A stretch of DNA of 64,000 bases from Parafrigoribacterium_A soli (GTDB lineage Bacteria; Actinomycetota; Actinomycetes; Actinomycetales; Microbacteriaceae): assembly GCF_040227235.1 (NCBI RefSeq), contig NZ_JBELNZ010000001.1:744001-808000 (forward strand). Reading direction: 5' to 3'. Below, piece by piece: positions 43,422 to 51,659 of the stretch. The position numbers and the translations under genes were made by a program. The notes beneath the pieces are model-generated. The model did no database searches. It saw only the letters and a list, made by a program, of their open reading frames with translations, and had not been told where the DNA came from. Every line of letters starts with the position of its first letter. The first letter of the stretch is position 1.

Positions 43422-44189
43422 GTGAGGCCGCAGCTCGCCAAGGCATCGATCGGATTCCTCGCGGCCGCCTGCATTGCGGTTCTGCTCAGCGGATGCGCGG
43501 CCGGCTCTCCGCAGAAGACGGCACCTAAGCCCACCGCAGCCAGCCATGCGCCGACGCCCTCCGCGACCCCGAGCCCTGCCCCACCGGCAGACCTGTTGTT
43601 CACCATCTCCGCGAAGGTGCGCAGTTCGGGCGGCTCGACCATCGGCATCCGACTCGACGCCCATGCCCCGGTGGCGGCGAGCGACCAGACCAAGGCCGGC
43701 GCCCTCGTCGACGAGTTTCTCGAGCAGTGCGGGGATGGCGTCGGTGGCACTCCGATCACGCACGACACCATGGTCGCCAACGGCAGCACGCTGCTGCGCC
43801 TCGACCTGACGAGCACGACGCAGGGACAGATGTTCGTCTCGCCACTCGACCTCTACCTCGGCAGCAACTTCAGCGCCAAGGCGGCCAGCGGTGCCGGAAT
43901 CGTTGACCCACCGAGCGCGGACGGCTGCATCGGCACCTATTCGTGGTCGAAGTCAGGCACCGCACACGGCATCGCCGAATTCGACAGCGACGACGGCACC
44001 CCCGACCTCAGCAAGTGGCGCTACGGTCTCTACGGCTTCGCCGTGCAGCCTGACTCGAACGCCACCATCGAGGGATGCACGATCACCATGACCGACCTCG
44101 CCACGAAAGCCGACCTCAAGGACGTGCCCGGGTGGCTTCCCAGCGACACGAGCGGCACCACCTGCGCCACGGGCTACGTCGGCGAATAG
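43422..44189 (+). CDS. Secreted lipoprotein of unknown function
   Basis: 255 residues, GTG start. Signal peptide with lipobox LSGC, lipidated at Cys25, then a Thr/Pro/Ala-rich linker (residues 30-57) and a globular part with six cysteines after the signal (for example EQCGDG, DGCIGTY, EGCTIT, TTCATG) that could form disulfides. I do not recognise a family. It starts 28 bases after galK but appears unrelated to galactose use. Confidence 0.8.
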   Translation: MRPQLAKASIGFLAAACIAVLLSGCAAGSPQKTAPKPTAASHAPTPSATPSPAPPADLLFTISAKVRSSGGSTIGIRLDAHAPVAASDQTKAGALVDEFLEQCGDGVGGTPITHDTMVANGSTLLRLDLTSTTQGQMFVSPLDLYLGSNFSAKAASGAGIVDPPSADGCIGTYSWSKSGTAHGIAEFDSDDGTPDLSKWRYGLYGFAVQPDSNATIEGCTITMTDLATKADLKDVPGWLPSDTSGTTCATGYVGE

Positions 44190-44207
44190 TCGCCCCATAT
44201 TTACCCC

Positions 44208-44236
44208 TTGACGGGGTGTGGACGTGAGCGTAGGTT
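44208..44236 (+). promoter_or_regulatory. Candidate promoter of the RHS gene
   Basis: TTGACG at 44208-44213 and TAGGTT at 44231-44236, spaced 17 bases, match a housekeeping promoter. The -35 lies within a small hairpin (CCCC-TTGA-CGGGG), and a palindrome GATGCGG-AGG-CCGCATC at 44263-44279 lies just after the expected start point, where it could be an operator. Confidence 0.5.
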
Positions 44237-44373
44237 CGCTTTGCTCACTTCCGTGAAAATCGGATGCGGAGGCCGCATCTGATTCCCATGGTCAGTTGGC
44301 GGCGCTCCGACTCTCATCCCCGACTTGTCATGTCTCTGCGCACATTCGATGGTTGTCGTTTGTGGAGGCTCAG

Positions 44374-47300
44374 ATGGATGCTCTGTGGGTTCGCCGTGTC
44401 AATGCGCGTTCTCGGTACGCGGTCACGTTCGGGGTGACTGTTGCCCTGACTATCACTCTGGTGGGCCTTGCGTCGCCGGCGTACGCGGCTATGCCGACGG
44501 CGTCTGGTCCGTTCGGGGTGACGGGGAACCGGCCGAGTGCGACTCGGCTACCGTTTCCCATCAGCGACCAGGTGAGCGCGTCCGTGGATGTTGCGACCGG
44601 CAATCTGGAGGTGACGACTCGTGGGTTTACGTTGCGGGGCGTGAATGCGGATGTTCCGATCGGTGCGACGTTCAACTCGCGCGCCTCGAACACCGGTTCG
44701 GTGTCGAATCTGACCGCGAACGGTTGGACGTTCGGGTTCGCCGGTACCGGTGGTCTCGCGACGGCGACGGGCGGTGTGGCGTATACCGGTGGTGATGGTT
44801 CGACCTGGTTGTTCGTTCCGGTGGCGGGGTCGGCGACCGCGTTCACTTCTCCTGCCGGGTTGAACGCGAGCCTGGTCGCCACGGTGTCCGGTGGGGCGGT
44901 GACCGGGTACACCTTGACCTATCTGACGAGCCGCACGGTGGTGACCATCGATGGTGACGGCAGCCCCACCTCGGTGACGGATAAGAACGGCAACGCTGTG
45001 GCCATCACCAATTCGGGCGGGGCGCCGACGACGGTGGTCGCTCCGGCAGGACCGTCAGCTGCCAGAACCGCCACCGTGTCGTACTCGACGTCCACTCACA
45101 CCACCACGATTTCGCAGGCGAATGGTGCGCTGACCCGCAATGTGAAGTATGTGAAAGACAGCAACTCGAACCTGACCAGTTTTGTGGATGCGGAGGGGCA
45201 GAGCACGACGTTCACTTACTACGGCGGGCGGATCACCTCGATCACGTCGGCCGCCGGCGCGGTGACGAACATCTCGTATGGTTCGACCGGAAAGGTGGTG
45301 CAGGTCGACCAGCTGAATACGAGTTCAGGCTCTCCGGGCACCTCGACGACTCGGCTGAGTTACCCGTCGGGCACGCAAACGCTGATGGCGGGTCCGGATA
45401 CGTCGACCGGCACCGGGATTTCGGCCGGGCCGCACACCACCTACACGATCGGCACCGGATTCCTGGTGTCGAGCGTGACCGATCCGATGGGGCGCCAGCG
45501 TGCTGCGACCTACAATCCGGCGAACCTGGCGGTGGCGACGGCGACCAGCGGCACGGGCACTTCAGCGGGCACGACGACGGCGACGTATGGTGCGAATTCC
45601 GGGCAGTCGTTGACCTCCGTGGCAGCGCCGGGCGGGGCGACAAACACCGCTGCGTACGCGAACACGTCAGCCGCTTCTCAGTACCTTCCCTCGTCGACCA
45701 CGGATGATGCGGGCAACTCCACCACGTTCACCTATAACGGGGCCGGTAATGCGCTCACCAGTCAGAACACCGCGTTGGCGGCGACCGCGACGTTGACGTA
45801 CAACACGGATGGCACGGTCGCGACGGCGGCAGCGCCGGGGAAGGGCACGAACGTGACCAGCTACGGATACAACAGCAACCACCAGTTGGTCACGGTCACC
45901 CCGCCGACCGGCACCTCGCTCGGGGTGAAGTCGACCACCTATGACGGGTTCGGCCGGGTCGCGACGACTACGGACGGTACAGGGGTGACGGTCACCTACG
46001 GTTACGACAAGATTGACCGGTTGCTGTCGACGACGTTCTCGGGTTCCACCCATTCGGTGGTCAACACCTACGACCATGCGGGCCGGATCACCAGCCGGGT
46101 CGATGGTCTCGGCACGACAACCTACACGTATGACCAGCTCGGACGGCTCACCGCACGGCGCAACACTGTTGCCGGGGGAACCATCAACTACGGGTACGAC
46201 AAGGCATCCAACCTGTTGACCACCACCGATTCACGCGGCACGACCACGAACGCGTTCGATACCTCAGGCACCCCGACGCAGATCACCTACGTGCACAATG
46301 CGGGAACGCAGGTTCTGGGGTTCGCCACCGACAACCGCGGTCGCCGCACCGACGAGTGGCTGCAAACCGACCCCACCCACGCCTACTGGTCGGCCCACAC
46401 CCACACGAACCATGACACCACGGGGCGAGTGACGGAGGTCATCGCCCAAACCGGGCCATCGTCGACCAGCAACACGACGGTGATGGATGTGACCTACTGC
46501 TACAACTCCGCGACGCCCGCACCGACCTGCGGGTCGGCCACGGCGAGTGATCACAGCAAACTGCAGTGGTCGAAAGACAATCTCAGCGGCCAGGTCACCG
46601 CCTACAGCTATGACGCGGGCGGGCGCCTGACCGGCGCTACCCAGTCCGGTGGCACCGGCGCGAACACCTACGCATACACGTACGACGCCAACGGCAACCG
46701 GCTCACCGCGACGGTGACCGGCGCGACCCCGTCCAGTCAAACGTTCACCGCGAACGCCGCGAACCAGATCACCTCCACCGGGTATAGCTACGACGGAGCG
46801 GGAAACCTGACCGCCGACACGACTGGCACCAACACCTACAACGGTGCGGAGCAGATGACGTCGGTCACCCGCTCTGGTGGGACCTACAGTTACACCTACG
46901 CGGGGGCCTCGCAGAACGAGGTGCTGTCGGAGACGACACCGACCCATGGCAGTGTCGCGTTGGTGTACGGGCGCCCTGATCAGCAAGGGCAGCCCGTGGT
47001 CGAACAGGTCATCCTCAACGGCACAGCGACCGGCTATGTGGAACACGATCCCGTGACCGGGCAACCGCTGATGCTGCGCACCTCCTCCGGTATCGAGTCG
47101 TTGTATGTGTTCGACGGAACAGGGAACCCGGCCGCGTTGATCACCGACTATGCCACCCAGGCCTACGCCTATAGCTTCGACCCCTACGGCACCGCGATCC
47201 TCACCGCAGGAGGCGGCGGCGGCGGTGAACAGCAGAACCCGTACCTGTTTAAGGGCGGCATCCAGGACCGCACCACCGGCTGGGTGCACTTCGGAGCACG

Positions 47301-47616
47301 CTGGTACAACCCCACCACCGGCAGGTTCACCCAACAAGACACCCTCGACACACCCCTGAGCCCCGCCAACGCCAACCGCTACGCCTACGCAGGCGGCGAC
47401 CCACTCAACAACCTCGACCCCAGCGGAGAAGGGCTTTTCGAATGTGTCGTGGCGCTTGTTGAAGTTCTTGGCTCGGGCCTGATCGCCGGGGCGGCAATAC
47501 TCGCTGAGTTTCCCACAGCAGGCCTCGACACTGTCGCCACGGTGGGCGCGAGCTTGCTCTTCATTGCTGCGGCCGCGAATGCTGGGTATGTATGCGGAAA
47601 GGCCGCGACAGAATGA
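44374..47616 (+). CDS. Secreted RHS/YD-repeat protein with short hydrophobic C-terminal tip
   Basis: 1080 residues from ATG 44374 (TGGAGG 6 bases upstream). Signal peptide at 1-38 (basic start, hydrophobic core, ASPAYA cleavage). YD repeats fill the middle (YGYDKIDRL, YTYDQLGRL, YSYDAGGRL, YTYDANGNRL, YSYDGAGNLT). The RHS core follows (YLFKGGIQDRTTGWVHFGAR, FTQQD, NRYAYAGGDPLNNLDPSG) with the boundary Asp-Pro at 1015-1016, where such proteins are usually cut. The remaining 62 residues (1019-1080) are the tip: Cys near the start, two hydrophobic glycine-rich helices, Cys near the end. No nuclease or other known toxin motif is seen. Its stop overlaps a small membrane-protein gene by 4 bases. 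It is likely the expressed member of a toxin cassette array. Confidence 0.9.
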   Translation: MDALWVRRVNARSRYAVTFGVTVALTITLVGLASPAYAAMPTASGPFGVTGNRPSATRLPFPISDQVSASVDVATGNLEVTTRGFTLRGVNADVPIGATFNSRASNTGSVSNLTANGWTFGFAGTGGLATATGGVAYTGGDGSTWLFVPVAGSATAFTSPAGLNASLVATVSGGAVTGYTLTYLTSRTVVTIDGDGSPTSVTDKNGNAVAITNSGGAPTTVVAPAGPSAARTATVSYSTSTHTTTISQANGALTRNVKYVKDSNSNLTSFVDAEGQSTTFTYYGGRITSITSAAGAVTNISYGSTGKVVQVDQLNTSSGSPGTSTTRLSYPSGTQTLMAGPDTSTGTGISAGPHTTYTIGTGFLVSSVTDPMGRQRAATYNPANLAVATATSGTGTSAGTTTATYGANSGQSLTSVAAPGGATNTAAYANTSAASQYLPSSTTDDAGNSTTFTYNGAGNALTSQNTALAATATLTYNTDGTVATAAAPGKGTNVTSYGYNSNHQLVTVTPPTGTSLGVKSTTYDGFGRVATTTDGTGVTVTYGYDKIDRLLSTTFSGSTHSVVNTYDHAGRITSRVDGLGTTTYTYDQLGRLTARRNTVAGGTINYGYDKASNLLTTTDSRGTTTNAFDTSGTPTQITYVHNAGTQVLGFATDNRGRRTDEWLQTDPTHAYWSAHTHTNHDTTGRVTEVIAQTGPSSTSNTTVMDVTYCYNSATPAPTCGSATASDHSKLQWSKDNLSGQVTAYSYDAGGRLTGATQSGGTGANTYAYTYDANGNRLTATVTGATPSSQTFTANAANQITSTGYSYDGAGNLTADTTGTNTYNGAEQMTSVTRSGGTYSYTYAGASQNEVLSETTPTHGSVALVYGRPDQQGQPVVEQVILNGTATGYVEHDPVTGQPLMLRTSSGIESLYVFDGTGNPAALITDYATQAYAYSFDPYGTAILTAGGGGGGEQQNPYLFKGGIQDRTTGWVHFGARWYNPTTGRFTQQDTLDTPLSPANANRYAYAGGDPLNNLDPSGEGLFECVVALVEVLGSGLIAGAAILAEFPTAGLDTVATVGASLLFIAAAANAGYVCGKAATE

Positions 47617-47789
47617 AGCGACGCGCCATGGGAGGACTCGCATTATTAGGAGCAGCGATTGGAGCAACCGTTTTCGGTTTGTCGCTTGCAAGTTCGACTC
47701 AAATCACCGCCATCCTCGGCGCGGCTACGACGCTAGTTGGCATCATTCTCTTCGCAATGCTCATCAGGAGCAGGGATGGAACCGAGTAG
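47613..47789 (+). CDS. 58-residue two-helix membrane protein, candidate immunity protein to tip 1
   Basis: ATG 47613 overlaps the RHS stop (ATGA), so it is translationally coupled. It starts MKRRAMGGLALLGAAIGATV and has a second helix TAILGAATTLVGIILFAML, ending RSRDGTE. Two helices with short ends match small immunity proteins against membrane-active toxins. The position immediately after the tip is the normal place for an RHS immunity gene. Function is inferred. Confidence 0.65.
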   Translation: MKRRAMGGLALLGAAIGATVFGLSLASSTQITAILGAATTLVGIILFAMLIRSRDGTE

Positions 47790-47803
47790 AACGGTGTTAG
47801 CCC

Positions 47804-47998
47804 ATGCGTACTGCAGCAGGAATTTGCCTTGCGGGAATCGCGGTAATCGGCGTAATCGAGGTCCTCTTCTATGAAGGTCTTGCACAGAAGATCGTGGGAC
47901 TCGCGCTCATCGTGGTCGGAGCCGGAGGGGCCACATACTTCTTTGTTTCGGCAATTCGAATCTCGCGCGCAAGTAAATCATCTGATCCCGATGAGTAA
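47804..47998 (+). CDS. 64-residue two-helix membrane protein, paralogue A
   Basis: Begins MRTAAGICLAGIAVIG, second helix IVGLALIVVGAGGATYFF, acidic tail SSDPDE. It is 55/64 identical to the product at 50406-50600, and the bases before both ATGs are the same (CGGTGTTAGCCC). It may be an orphan immunity protein whose toxin tip was lost or a second partner of tip 1. Ribosome-binding site weak. Confidence 0.65.
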   Translation: MRTAAGICLAGIAVIGVIEVLFYEGLAQKIVGLALIVVGAGGATYFFVSAIRISRASKSSDPDE

Positions 47999-48034
47999 CG
48001 GCGCCGGGCAGAGTCAAGGCGGACAGGTCCTTAC

Positions 48035-48527
48035 GTGGAACACGATCCAGTGGCCGGGCAACCGTTGATGCTGCGCACCTCCTCCGGTATCGAGTCGTTG
48101 TATGTGTTCGACGGAACAGGGAACCCGGCCGCGTTGATCACCGACTACGCCACCCAGGCCTACGCCTATAGCTTCGACCCCTACGGCACCGCGATCCTCA
48201 CCGCGGGAGATGGTGGGGGTGGTGCACAGCAGAACCCGTACCTGTTCAAGGGTGGCATCCAAGACCGCACCACCGGATGGGTGCACTTCGGAGCCCGCCA
48301 ACGCCAACCGCTACGCCTACGCCGGCGGAGACCCCCTCAACAACCTCGACCCCACCGGCACTGACCTCGCCTGCGCGGGAGGTATCGTGACCGAGATCGG
48401 GTTGGGCGTCGTTGCCATTGGAACCGTTCTCACGGCCCCGGTCACTCTTGGAGGCAGCCTATTGGTGGGCGGTAGCCTTCTCGGCGTCGTGGGTGGCGGA
48501 TTGCTGGCGAGTTCGACATGCAGCTAG
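48035..48527 (+). pseudogene. RHS core fragment with tip 2 (cassette 2), frameshifted
   Basis: From GTG 48035 the frame matches the RHS core from VEHDPVTGQPLMLRTSSG onward. After FGA a 64-base deletion, relative to the full-length gene, removes WYNPTTGRFTQQD and the following residues and shifts the frame; GAGC flanks the lost segment in the intact copy. The other frame then continues ANANRYAYAGGDPLNNLDP, then a new tip of 55 residues (starts TDLACAGGIVTEIGLGVVAI, ends SSTCS). The tip is similar in plan but not in sequence to tip 1. It overlaps the next small gene by 10 bases. Confidence 0.8.
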
Positions 48528-48715
48528 ATAGAGCTGGCAGGCTAGGCAGGTTGTTTCTCCTCGCGGGTGCCGTAATGGCTGTCGCCGCAGGAATCTTGGC
48601 CTTCATTTCAAGGTCTCTCCCGCTCGGGCTGGCAGCTTTGGTCATACTGATCCTCGCTGGCGTTGTGTATGGGATTTCACGAACTGCGCCGAGCAAGGGG
48701 TCTAGGGAAAAGTAG
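48518..48715 (+). CDS. 65-residue two-helix membrane protein, candidate immunity protein to tip 2
   Basis: ATG 48518 lies within the last codons of tip 2 (10-base overlap). Helices LFLLAGAVMAVAAGILAFI and LGLAALVILILAGVVYGI; basic tail APSKGSREK. Same position and build as the protein after tip 1 but a different sequence, as expected for specific immunity. Confidence 0.65.
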   Translation: MQLDRAGRLGRLFLLAGAVMAVAAGILAFISRSLPLGLAALVILILAGVVYGISRTAPSKGSREK

Positions 48716-48791
48716 AGAGGTTCCGACCGGTGGCTAGACGCTCCTGGGACGGTCGAGCTTTACATTCGTTGTCTATTAATTGGAGTAAGTA

Positions 48792-48995
48792 ATGCGTGCT
48801 ACTCAAGCACAGCGAATGACGCGTAGGGCGAAAGTGTGGTCGACCGTCCTGTATGGACTGTCGGCAGTGCTCGCGCTTACGCTAGCGCTGTTCTTTGGCT
48901 TCGAGGCCCGCATTGTTTTGTGCGTGATCGCTTCCGCGGTCTGCTTGGCACTGATCGGGCTCCTTGTCTGGGCAGCGTCGAGAAGCACGAGCTAG
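48792..48995 (+). CDS. 67-residue two-helix membrane protein
   Basis: ATG 48792 with TGGAG 6 bases upstream. Helices VLYGLSAVLALTLALFFGF and VLCVIASAVCLALIGLLVWA; polar ends. Another candidate orphan immunity protein in the RHS array, not preceded by a tip. Confidence 0.6.
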   Translation: MRATQAQRMTRRAKVWSTVLYGLSAVLALTLALFFGFEARIVLCVIASAVCLALIGLLVWAASRSTS

Positions 48996-49016
48996 TCAGA
49001 GTGACGAGGTGTACTT

Positions 49017-49331
49017 GTGAGTGAATCACGGATAACGGCCCGGTTCTCGCCCGGCCGCTGGTGGGGGTTCAACGGTGTTGACGATCTCGAACTCTCTGAC
49101 GGCATCCTGACCCGGAGACACTTTCGCATCTTTGGTCGACGTGCACCAACAACTCACAATCTCGCCTCTATCAAGGTTATTTCGCGGGAGGTCCGCACCG
49201 ACAAGCGAAGCGGGCGAGCTGCGTGGTTGCGGATGACGGTCGACATTGACGGTTCGAGGAAAATCTTCACGGGACACGTTGAAGGCGGCGAGCCTTTCGC
49301 CGCGGCCCTAACCCGACTGACGGCACGGTAG
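49017..49331 (+). CDS. Soluble 104-residue protein of unknown function
   Basis: GTG 49017. Beta-rich and basic, without membrane segments: ARFSPGRWWGFNGVDDLELS, HFRIFGRRAPTTHNLASIKV, TVDIDGSRKIF, ending AAALTRLTAR. The pattern resembles a small PH-like fold, but I cannot assign it. It lies between two tip cassettes and may be a cargo or immunity protein of a different class. Confidence 0.55.
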   Translation: MSESRITARFSPGRWWGFNGVDDLELSDGILTRRHFRIFGRRAPTTHNLASIKVISREVRTDKRSGRAAWLRMTVDIDGSRKIFTGHVEGGEPFAAALTRLTAR

Positions 49332-49336
49332 AAACC

Positions 49337-49849
49337 GTGCCAAGAGGGGCCGGGAACCCGGCCGCGTTGATCACCGACTACGCCACCCAGGCGTACGCCT
49401 ACAGCTTCGACCCCTACGGCACCGCGATCCTCACCGCGGGAGATGGTGGCGGTGGTGCACAGCAGAACCCGTACCTGTTCAAGGGTGGCATCCAGGACCG
49501 TACCACCGGATGGGCGCACTTCGGAGCACGCTGGTACAACCCGACCACCGGCAGATTCACCCAACAAGACACCCTCGACACACCCCTGAACCCCGCCAAC
49601 GCCAACCGCTACGCCTACGCCGGCGACGACCCCCTCAACAACCTCGACCCCGGCGGGCTCTTGTGTAAAGAGCTCATCGGAGAAGGAATAGCGATCGCTG
49701 CGTTTGGAGTGGTGGTGGGAGTGCTCGGGCAAATTCCTGATGCAACAGTCATTGGTCTTCCCATTGGAGCCGTCGCTGCTGCAGCGGGAATCACTCTCGC
49801 AGCTGGCGGAGTCATAACTGCGGCTATTGGATATATCGCGAACTGTTAG
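49337..49849 (+). CDS. Orphan RHS core fragment with tip 3 (cassette 3)
   Basis: Open from GTG 49337 for 170 codons. From about 49352 it is nearly identical to the full-length RHS core (GNPAALITDYATQAYAYSFD through NNLDPGG). Tip 3 follows: 63 residues starting LLCKELIGEGIAIAAFGVVV, with PDATVIG as the turn, a glycine-rich second helix and Cys as the last residue (GYIANC). No signal peptide or upstream RHS body, so it is probably a silent cassette usable only after recombination, although the frame is intact. Confidence 0.8.
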   Translation: MPRGAGNPAALITDYATQAYAYSFDPYGTAILTAGDGGGGAQQNPYLFKGGIQDRTTGWAHFGARWYNPTTGRFTQQDTLDTPLNPANANRYAYAGDDPLNNLDPGGLLCKELIGEGIAIAAFGVVVGVLGQIPDATVIGLPIGAVAAAAGITLAAGGVITAAIGYIANC

Positions 49850-49860
49850 GAACCCGAAGC

Positions 49861-50058
49861 ATGCCAGGACTCTCGTTCAGACTTCTCATCACCGCAGTCC
49901 TTTTCATCTTCGCTGCCAGCGCCATTGCTCTGACCGGCTCCGGAGGCCTACGAACGGCTGCTTCCCGTAGTCGTCGCAACGCCGCAATCGCAATTTACGC
50001 TATTGCGTTTCTGCTGCTCATCGGCGCCACAATCGCACTGCTTGATGGTGGGCAGTGA
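49861..50058 (+). CDS. 65-residue two-helix membrane protein, candidate immunity protein to tip 3
   Basis: ATG 49861, 11 bases after tip 3, with TTAGGA before it. Helices LLITAVLFIFAASAIALTG and AIAIYAIAFLLLIGATIALL, with a basic loop RTAASRSRRN between them. Same placement as the proteins after tips 1 and 2. Confidence 0.65.
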   Translation: MPGLSFRLLITAVLFIFAASAIALTGSGGLRTAASRSRRNAAIAIYAIAFLLLIGATIALLDGGQ

Positions 50059-50215
50059 TTCAGCCGACTTGTTAATACGGAGGTGCGGAACGGACCGACC
50101 ATCGGCCTATCCGGAATACCCAAATCGTACGACGCTGGAGACAGAATGCGATGACTAGTACAGCTAGGCAACCACCGGGAGAATTTCTTCTCGTGCTTGG
50201 GCTGACGGCGAGGAT

Positions 50216-50402
50216 GGCGTATGCCTACAGTTTCGACCCCTACGGCACCGCGGTCCTCACCGCGGGCGGTGGCGGTGGTGGTGAACAGCAGAACCCGTAC
50301 CTGTTCAAGGGTGGCATCCAGGACCGTACCACCGGATGGGCGCACTTCGGAGCACGCTGGTACAACCCGACCACCGCCGTGGTCCAGGGAGGGCGGTGTT
50401 AG
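50216..50402 (+). pseudogene. RHS core remnant without a tip (cassette 4)
   Basis: From about 50217 the sequence matches the core (AYAYSFDPYGTAVLTAGG, GGIQDRTTGWAHFGARWYNPTT) and then breaks off into AVVQGG-RC and a stop at 50402. The frame is open back to 50151 but the upstream part is unrelated. The tip and the rest of the core have been lost and the remnant joins directly to the CGGTGTTAGCCC leader of the following small gene. Confidence 0.75.
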
Positions 50403-50405
50403 CCC

Positions 50406-50600
50406 ATGCGCACTGCAGCGGGAATTTGCCTGGCGGGAATCGCCGTGATCGGTGCGATCGAGGTCGTCTTTTATGAAGGTCTTACACAGAAGATCGTGGG
50501 CCTCGCGCTCATCGTCGTCGGAGTCGGAGGAGCGGCATATTTCTTCGCTTCTGCACTTCGAAGCTCGCGCGCAAACAAGTCATCTGATCCCGATGAGTAG
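50406..50600 (+). CDS. 64-residue two-helix membrane protein, paralogue B
   Basis: Near-duplicate of the protein at 47804-47998 (nine differences, mostly conservative). Preceded by the same leader. As its cassette has no tip, it looks like a retained immunity gene. Bases 50601-50669 after it hold nothing recognisable. Confidence 0.65.
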   Translation: MRTAAGICLAGIAVIGAIEVVFYEGLTQKIVGLALIVVGVGGAAYFFASALRSSRANKSSDPDE

Positions 50601-50669
50601 TGCGGGCCGGAGGCTGGGCGGCAGTTCATGGTGAGTAGACGCAGGCGGTCTGCGCGGAGTTGGGCTGCG

Positions 50670-51545
50670 TCAGAGGCGCTCGGCGGCGGTCACCACGTTG
50701 ACGAGCAGCATCGCACGGGTCATCGGGCCCACGCCGCCCGGCACCGGTGACAGGAATCCCGCGACCTCGGCTACGCCGGGGTCGACGTCGCCGATCAGCC
50801 TCGCCTTGCCGGTCTCCTCGTTCACCACGCGGGTGATTCCGACGTCGAGAACGGCCGCGCCGGGCTTCACCCAGTCGGGCTTGATCAGTGCTGGCACGCC
50901 GACCGCCGCGACGACGATGTCTGCCTGGCGCACCTCATCCGCGAGGTTCTTCGTGCGGGAGTGAGCGAGCGTGACCGTGGCGTCGAGGCCCTTGCGGGTG
51001 AGCAGCAGGCCGAGCGGGCGACCGACGGTGAGGCCACGGCCCACGACCACGACCTTCTGGCCGGAAATCGCGATGCCCTGGCGCTGGAGCATCTCGACGA
51101 TGCCGGCGGGCGTGCAGGGCAGCGGCGAATCGAGCTCGCCCGAGACGCCGAGCACGAGGCGGCCGAGGTTCGTCGGGTGCAGGCCGTCCGCATCCTTGGC
51201 CGGGTCCATGAGTTCGAGCATCGCGTTCTCGTCGATGCCGTCGGGCAGGGGCAGCTGGATGATGTATCCGGTCACCGCGGGATTCTCATTCAGATCGGTG
51301 ATGGCGGCACGGATGTCGTCGGCGGACGCGGTGGCCGGCAGGTCGACACGGATCGACTCGATGCCCACCTCGGCGCAGTCGCGGTGCTTGCCCGCGACGT
51401 AGGAGAGCGACCCCGGGTCCTCCCCCACGAGCAGCGTGCCGAGACCCGGGTTGATCCCGCGCGCCTTGAGCGCGGCGATGCGCCCCTTGAGCTCTTCCTT
51501 CACGGCGGATGCGGTGGCGACGCCGTCGAGTTTCGTTGCGGTCAT
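50670..51545 (-). CDS. folD: Methylenetetrahydrofolate dehydrogenase/cyclohydrolase
   Basis: 291 residues. Catalytic region SYVAGKHRDCAEVGIESIRV with the essential Lys, QLPLPDGIDENAMLEL, and the NADP site VVGRGLTVGRPLGLLLTRKG. It interconverts 5,10-methylene- and 10-formyl-THF. It lies after glyA on the same strand (114-base gap holding a repeat hairpin) and is likely co-transcribed under the ZTP riboswitch. Confidence 0.95.
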   Translation of the reverse strand: MTATKLDGVATASAVKEELKGRIAALKARGINPGLGTLLVGEDPGSLSYVAGKHRDCAEVGIESIRVDLPATASADDIRAAITDLNENPAVTGYIIQLPLPDGIDENAMLELMDPAKDADGLHPTNLGRLVLGVSGELDSPLPCTPAGIVEMLQRQGIAISGQKVVVVGRGLTVGRPLGLLLTRKGLDATVTLAHSRTKNLADEVRQADIVVAAVGVPALIKPDWVKPGAAVLDVGITRVVNEETGKARLIGDVDPGVAEVAGFLSPVPGGVGPMTRAMLLVNVVTAAERL

Positions 51546-51579
51546 TGGTGTTCCTTCGTTCGTTGTCGGTCAGTCGCTT

Positions 51580-51649
51580 CGGTCACTGAGCTTGTCGAAG
51601 TGCCCGGGGTCTGCTTCGACGGGGCCCGCTTCGACAAGCTCAGCGACCG
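51580..51649. repeat. Dispersed repeat hairpin between glyA and folD
   Basis: Arms at 51580-51600 and 51629-51649 are 21 bases with one mismatch (CTTCGACAAGCTCAGCGACC and complement). It sits inside the presumed glyA-folD transcript and could lower folD expression. Confidence 0.85.
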
Positions 51650-51659
51650 TGTGGGACGG

